Assembly (NCBI GenBank): GCA_963971225.1
Contig: OZ020267.1
Span: 68,316,438 to 68,380,437, forward strand
Direction of reading: 5' to 3'
Length of the DNA: 64,000 nucleotides
From: Melieria omissa
Lineage: Eukaryota; Arthropoda; Insecta; Diptera; Ulidiidae
Shown one piece after another: positions 57,495 to 64,000 of the stretch (the first letter of the stretch is position 1; each line of letters starts with the position of its first letter). The notes beneath the pieces were generated by a model. It saw nothing but the letters and a program-made list of their open reading frames with translations, was not told where the DNA came from and did not search any database. A program made the translations under genes and the position numbers.

Positions 57495-60455
57495 GGACCT
57501 CCAGATGTATGCGGCTTTCAAACAAAGCTCTTCTCTGGGCAATTTCTTTATTCTGAGAATAGAGTAAAAGGTTTATTCCAAGAATCAAAACCCTTTAGCA
57601 CAAAAAAAGACCACTTATCTTGACCACTGACCACTGCTTGAAAGCGACATAAAATTTTTGGTCCCTCACCTTTGTGTGCCAAAGCAAATAATCAGCTTTT
57701 CGGGAAGATTGTCCATCCAAAACACACCAAAAGAATTGAATTGTAATTGCAATTGGGCCCCCTTTGGTGTCAAAACGATCGACATATAAACAATTAAAAC
57801 TACAACAATTGAAATCACGCATTCGAGTTTAATTGCAATAAGCTGAGCTCAAAAATTATTGCTTACACATTGAAATGAGTTTGCGAAAAATTGAAACATA
57901 CACCGAACAGCAGACAGCAAAAGTGTGAACAAATTTGAAAGCAAAGAAATGATGCTGAAAACAAATATCTAAATAATAGACATGAAAAGACATAAAAATT
58001 TTAACGCTGATTGGGGCGTTGAACGATAAACGGGCAAATGAAGTCACGTTGCTATGTTCGTGCGTTCAACTGAATATCGATGCAAAAGAAGCAAAAAATG
58101 GTTTCACAAAATCAGCAAATTTTGAACAAAATTACCGAAAATGAAAGGGCAGAGGCACAGTTTAAAGCAATTGAAAACGAATCCACTTTCTTTAACGAAT
58201 TGTTTAAAATTTTGCTACATTGAAAATAAACAATAAATGCGCACAGCTGTAGACATGTTCGGCCTCAAAAGACGTGAGCCAAAGCAAAAGTGGATTACGC
58301 CCAAATGCTGTTTCCACTTTGACGCTTTTCTTATATATTTATCTTATAATTTTGTGTATATTAGGTGCAGATACATAAAACAACAAAATTAATGTATTAA
58401 AAATAGTTAAAAATAGCAGTGTTCGATTATGATTTTGGAGTCGTGGCTGCACACATCATAAATGCTTTGCCACAGTTTATCATGCGCCAGTTATATTTAT
58501 ATATATTTATATAGCATGCGTTGCTGTCATTCCTGCTGTTGTTGCTGCTATTGTAGTCAGCAACATTTCGAAATGTTTGAATTAATAACTCATCAAAGCG
58601 TTGCGCCGCCTTGATTCTGTACGAGACATCAATGGCCATCAAATTGGCCAATTATTGGTTTCCGATCCACAAGCAACAAAGTCGTTTGCAGCATGTGTGA
58701 AATGAAATGCAAATAGGCAAATGTTATTGATTTTGAGGCCTATCGAGAGTTTAGACAGCGAAGAGCAAAGCATTTGAATGACTTATTTAGTAAGTTTCAA
58801 GGCGCATTTTGAACTCAAAAATAGATATTTTGTGATTAAATTTAATTAATTAAACTTGAGCTTAAATTGAATTAAGCTATAAAGCAAATAATATAGAAAG
58901 TCTAGCTAATTTCTTCTCTTAGGAGAAGTACTTGGGCCGTTGGGTCTGTTTATAATCGAAAGCCAGTCTTTTAATCAAACTAGTTTTCAACATAACAAAA
59001 CTGTGTCTCATTCACATCAACACAGCCTTTTCCAGCTATTTCTTTCCACTTTGTCGCACTTTTATTTATCTTCCACTGGTTTCATTTGCTCACGTTCCGC
59101 CCTTAAGCCCTGCTTGGCCTTGAAAAACGATTTTTCCAGCAGCTCCTAAATTTTGAAATTTTCATTGCCACCACATCATTATTTCTCCATAAAGCGGTGC
59201 TAATTACTTTAAAAACTATGCAACATAATTTGTTTTCCCCTAATTTAACACTCGGAAAACACTCGACATAATGACAATTTTATTAATTGTAACAGCAGTC
59301 AAATTACCTAATCTTCACTTATCATCATATTATTTCGACCCAAACAAATTCAACACATTTGCCATATTTACATGCTTTCATTAAAAACGAATTCAACAAA
59401 AATTAGGCGCACACTTAACATTAATGGTCGCAGCAGCCAAAAAAATGTTGTACAACATTTAAATACTTTGGCTGATGACGCTTATGTACAGTGGGCTTTA
59501 GTAAACCATTTTGCACACATTATAATAATTTGTATTAAAATTCTTAATTAAAAGCAAATCCATTCACACCTCAAAGCAGAAGAAAAACAAGTCTAAACTG
59601 TATACAAGTTTGCAGCTTAAGTCTTTTGTTTGCTGTACAGAACAACTATTCATACATTTTTATGATTAGAGAAGCATATCGCTACACTGTGCTGTCACGA
59701 GCAAGGAATTGCAATTTTAACGGCTATTTAGCCAAATTTAAGCGTACAACAACAACTATAGCTATGTTATGCGCAAAACCCGGCAACTCTTTTATGCTAA
59801 TTTAATGAGCGAATTTATAACTCGAACCGGGTTCATGTCATAACAAATGGCAGTAAATAACAATAAAAACAACAGCAACAACCATAACATCAAGAATGGC
59901 CACAATAATACTTGCTAAACACACATAAAATACTATAAATTAGTTAAAACAAAAATGATGTGAAGATGAACAAACGGCGAACAGCAGCCAACGTTGTGAA
60001 TGTGCGTGGGAAATTTCGTATGCAAAATGCAAATCAAGCGCATTTTGTAATTAAAAAGAAATTAATAATATGACATGCGTTGTTGTTGCTGTTGTTGTAG
60101 ATGGTTGTCGCAACTGTCATGCAGTCAACTGCGTTGCAAAGGGCTCTGGCCAAAGACTGGCTTAACGACTAAGCTGAGGAGATTAATTGTATGTTGTCGT
60201 TACAGGGGTAGTTGTCGAAGAGGGGGAAGGGGGATTTTAAGAGATTGGTTGAGTTTGGGATTGGATTCGGGATTGCATTTGTTCAATTTATTTCATTTCA
60301 TTTCATTTAATTCAAAGTCTACTGTAATTTAACTTACAGACTAAGCAAACAAGAAGATAAAAACTTAAAAATAGAATAACAATAAGAATAGAAGAATTTA
60401 AAAATTGAATTACATCATTTAAGATTGTTTATTATTTTTTTTTTTAGATTACACC
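57495..60455. other. Non-coding stretch, nothing recognised
   Basis: Plain AT-rich sequence with short ORFs only. Short TTCAT runs lie near 60288-60310. Confidence 0.45.
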
Positions 60456-60457
60456 TA

Positions 60458-60636
60458 ATTCTGTTTTTACACGGTCTTTTTTACACGATTTTGATTTAAG
60501 ACGATTTGAAAATAAAAAATATTTTGAGTTTTTCGTGCTAAATGGAACAAAATCGTGTAAAAAAATTACAATTTTGTTTTACTTTCAAACCGTGTTAAAT
60601 CAAAACCGTGTGAAAAAGACTGTCTAAAAACAGAAT
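60458..60636. mobile_element. Small TA-flanked MITE with long inverted arms
   Basis: The 179 bp element starts ATTCTGTTTTTACACGGTC and ends with its inverse GACTGTCTAAAAACAGAAT (two mismatches). The arms stay complementary further inward through ACACGATTTTGATTTAA and its counterpart TTAAATCAAAACCGTGT. TA lies on both sides (60456-60457, 60637-60638), which fits the Tc1/mariner target. Almost the whole element can fold into one hairpin. No coding capacity. Confidence 0.75.
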
Positions 60637-60638
60637 TA

Positions 60639-63600
60639 GTTGTATTTAATTTAAAAAATGTTAAACTGTTGATTAATTTTTATATCACTCAACTGGCCAT
60701 AACAACCCATCATCGGACTACGACCTGTTGCAAAAGTTTTCTCCAGGCGCCTGATGACACCAAAAGGTGATGAGGCGTCCTCAATTTGGTTCTTACGTCT
60801 GCGCTGTCGACCTCCAACTGCCGCGTAAAACACATTTTTCACCGCCTTTTCCAACACCTTTTCCTTAGGGAAGTCGTGGCCAAGTTAGCGTAAACGTGCA
60901 ATGAAGCCCATGAATTTGTATACTAAACTTTTAAATCGTTTCATTTCATAAATATTCTCTCTTTAGAAAAGACGATTTTTTTTTGTACCCCCTTTAGAAA
61001 TGAATAAGGCACGCCTTTTTTGCGAGTTTGCTGCAGCATTCAACTGTTTAATTCTATCGCATAAAACAAACAAATGTCATAAAGCTTAGAGACTGACAAC
61101 TTACTGCAAGGAGGGAACGAACGAACGAGTTACACTGACAGACAAAAGTATTGGTTTTGAAATTTGTATTTCAGTTTTTGTTTTCAGCAGCTCATGTGAT
61201 GTTGTGTTGTATATTATTTTAAATAATTTTTCAAACTTTTCATCCAAAAAATCAACCTAAAAAAATCAACCTAACCTAACATAGTTTAAGGACAATGTGA
61301 AATTTTTGAAATCGTTTAAAATTCTCACTTTTTAGTTCATTGCACACAAATGGTCACCCTAACTGCTACTAATTGTTTCATTCCCCATGCTATATTAGAC
61401 AAGTGGATTAGGCGCAAATCTACCAACAAATCTGCAACCACGTTTGTCTCAACCACTTTTGTCTGGGCTGAAATTTATGAGATTGAAAAACTCCCTACCG
61501 CACGCTGTTGTCGCGATAGGAAGCAACAGTGGAGGCGCAGTAGAGAAACACACTGAAAGCAAAAATTCAATTATGAAAATTTTCGACTTTTGTCTTGGGC
61601 ATATTTTGCATTCGAGCAGAAATTTTGCTTTGTTTCGGTTTTAAATATTCAAAAATATGCACCCAACGCGCTCCCGCTGGAGCAGTGGCCAACAAAACGG
61701 CAGTCAGCCGCACAGAAAGAGGAACGACAGCGCTTTTGCATCATGATTGTTGTGAAAAAAAGATTTTCGTTTTGTTTCGGCGTATGTAGGTTTGTGCGAG
61801 TGTCTTTGGCTACAGAAATTGTCTCATCCTTTCTAGTTGTTTTCTTCTTGCTCCACGTGCAATTTGCAGCTCGGCTGGCTGTGGCACTTATCTCTTAAAC
61901 TGCTGCCTGTCACTGTCATAATTCATTTTATTTCTACTCAACGGGGCTGGTTTTGTTGCATTTGTTTTGTTGGCTTTGTGGACTAATCCGATGTAGTCAT
62001 TTTATCAGATTGCGTTGTTTGTTTGTTTATTTGTTTATTTGTCTGTCTACGATGCGGTGTTTGTTTCTATTTAGCATAGTGCTCAGAGCTTATTGTTGTA
62101 GCTGTTGTATTATTTATTAACAATATTTGGATTTTACATTGAATATTGCACAATTACATTGACACTACAAAAACAAGAAAGGTAAATGCTGGTGTATTGG
62201 GTTACCAAAAAATTTATTTCGTAGGTTATCTACAAACATTTGTCACAACCTGACAGTTACAATTTGACGCTGAATTGTGACTTTATTGTCATATATGTAC
62301 ATTACTTAGTAACTCATGAGAACATATTGGAAATTTAACGTGTTGGCTTGGGTTGGGTTGAAATATAAATCAGTTGTAACTGGATGGTTGAGTCCTGAGT
62401 TGAACAATGACACAAACGGCATAAGAAATTTTGTTCTGACTGCCATCTCATCAACTAAGTGACAATTTTTTAGTGGTAAAATAGTTGTGAAGGAAAAATC
62501 TTTACATGAAAATGCTTAGTTTCATGTCGCAAAAGTCGTACAAAAATATTTGAAAACCCGCCGACATTGCTCCTCTTACTGGTTGTTCCAATGGATGCAG
62601 CACAATTTGACAGATCATTGATTCACTTTTTTCATAGAAATCGAAAATTGGTTCCTAATTTAAATTGCCTCAAAGGACAAGACATTGTTTCAATATGGAA
62701 TTCGAAAATCGCCTGAGAGATGGGGAAAAAGTAGCAACCAGCAATGTTGTCCATTTTTGATTAATCTGTTCTTTCACTTTGTTTTGAAATGAATACATTT
62801 TGAGCCACAAAACACGGACCAAGTTAATTTCTACTCGAAATATATTTTATTTACTGATCCAACTCAAACAGAAAACCAGTTTGTTAACGAGATGTGCACT
62901 TCTAGTTAGCTCTTACCATGAAATGAAAGTTTACGCCAATGTCTCTTGGTTCTCTTAAGTTTATTGCACCTAAAATAAAGTAAAGGAACCTTTTTATTCG
63001 ATAGAAGATGTTCTCAAACTCGTCTTTGCAATATTCGAAAGCCAACTCAAATTTTTTTAAATATATATGTATGTCATATAAAATTGTAAGACAAAATTAA
63101 TGATAGTTGGCATAGTTATTTTAAAGTTTCAGCAACATCCATTTAATGTTTTTTCAGCAAAGCGCCAAGTCGGCATTCAACCTCCCAGACAGTTGACTAT
63201 ACGCCGACAATTAAAATGAATGTTCAAATTAAAATTTTTACGCCATGACATAAATTTCAACTTGAGCGATTTCGCCATCGCAATGGACAAAAGTTAATGT
63301 TTTCTAAAGCCATCGTTCGAGGCACTCGGAGGCCTTTGCCAAGCAACATGAAACGAGACGCAGACAAGCGGAACATTGACCAGCAAAATACTAAAAGAAT
63401 ACAAATAAAGAACTAAACATAGTTAGTCCCAAAAAATGCCACAAATTCTAAACACAAACATTCTAAATGAAAACAACAATAACAGCAACCAATCAACTAA
63501 CAGCCAAAACGATAAAAATAACCAAAGGAAGTAGAGAAGATGAGCGACTAACTAAAAATAAACGAAAGGCAGGAAAATAATGTTTAGTCAACTGCGACTT

Positions 63601-64000
63601 TAGCAGATTTATTTTACTTTAGTTAGTAAAAAATAAAAAAAAAATTTTGAGTATTAAGAAAATAAGAAAACAATTGAAAACAAATTTGGAATAAATGGAA
63701 AATATAGTTTTTGAAAAGGCCAATTGGCGTTGGCAAAAATTGAACATTACAGCATAACTAAAGATGCCTTGGCGATCTTTTAAATTGCCAAAGTAATTTT
63801 TTGTCTTATTATTATTTTGTAACTTTTTTCATCTAGAATCAAACGTTTGACAAGAAAAATGTTCATAACACGAAAAGTGATTAAGTTTAGCGATGGAATC
63901 ACCGGCATGTCATGATTGATGGTGCGTTCTTTCATTATGTAAGCGCATAGCCAGGCGATGCCAATGTTGCTGCTGCTGTTGTTGTTATGTATAGTGTGGA
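60639..64000. other. Non-coding stretch to the window end
   Basis: No supported gene or element. Short TTTG/TTTA repeats lie near 62025-62045 and a CTG/TTG run at the very end (about 63965-63985). A short ORF at 60651-60857 on the minus strand has a basic stretch but no recognisable domain. Confidence 0.45.

Overview
This 64 kb window is AT-rich animal DNA from a fly, most likely a higher (cyclorrhaphan) dipteran and plausibly a tephritid fruit fly. That placement is inferred from the very short introns (56 to 140 bp) with standard GT-AG splice sites, the abundant CAG/CAA/TTG trinucleotide tracts typical of fly non-coding DNA, insect-type DNA transposons, and protein genes closest in style to Drosophila orthologues. 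No database search was possible, so the species is not fixed.

Only about 6 kb in the middle carries genes I can support. On the + strand are an F-box/LRR-like gene (38088-39349, 2 coding exons, 401 aa) and the SCYL2 pseudokinase gene (40234-43896, 6 coding exons, 845 aa). On the - strand, convergent with SCYL2, is the 18S rRNA dimethyladenosine transferase gene Dimt1 (45507-44458, 3 coding exons, 306 aa). Each gene model closes exactly in frame. The Dimt1 model requires a 57 bp intron that is itself open and in frame, so simple ORF reading adds 19 false residues. The three genes look like unrelated housekeeping functions (ubiquitin-type adaptor, clathrin/AP-2 trafficking, ribosome biogenesis).

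The rest is intergenic or possibly intronic sequence. Region 1-12.7 kb holds trinucleotide and CA tracts, tandem duplications and three transposon remnants. 12.7-14.3 kb holds a pogo-like element and a tandem duplication. 14.3-25.1 kb is mostly plain non-coding DNA with microsatellites. 25.1-35.6 kb is a dense transposon cluster: two TTAA elements 16 bp apart, a long-terminal-inverted-repeat element, a mariner fragment, a Tc1-like element nested in a TTAA element, a mauritiana-type mariner nested in a hAT element, and a further TTAA element. 45.5-64 kb is again plain non-coding DNA with a LINE fragment, a tRNA-like SINE candidate and two MITEs.

I found no defence, toxin, CRISPR or other novel gene system. 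The most informative observations are structural: exact element boundaries with target-site duplications, nested insertions that give a relative order of events, an insertion whose pre-insertion site survives in a neighbouring repeat copy, and several non-autonomous DNA element families with clear termini that may be undescribed.
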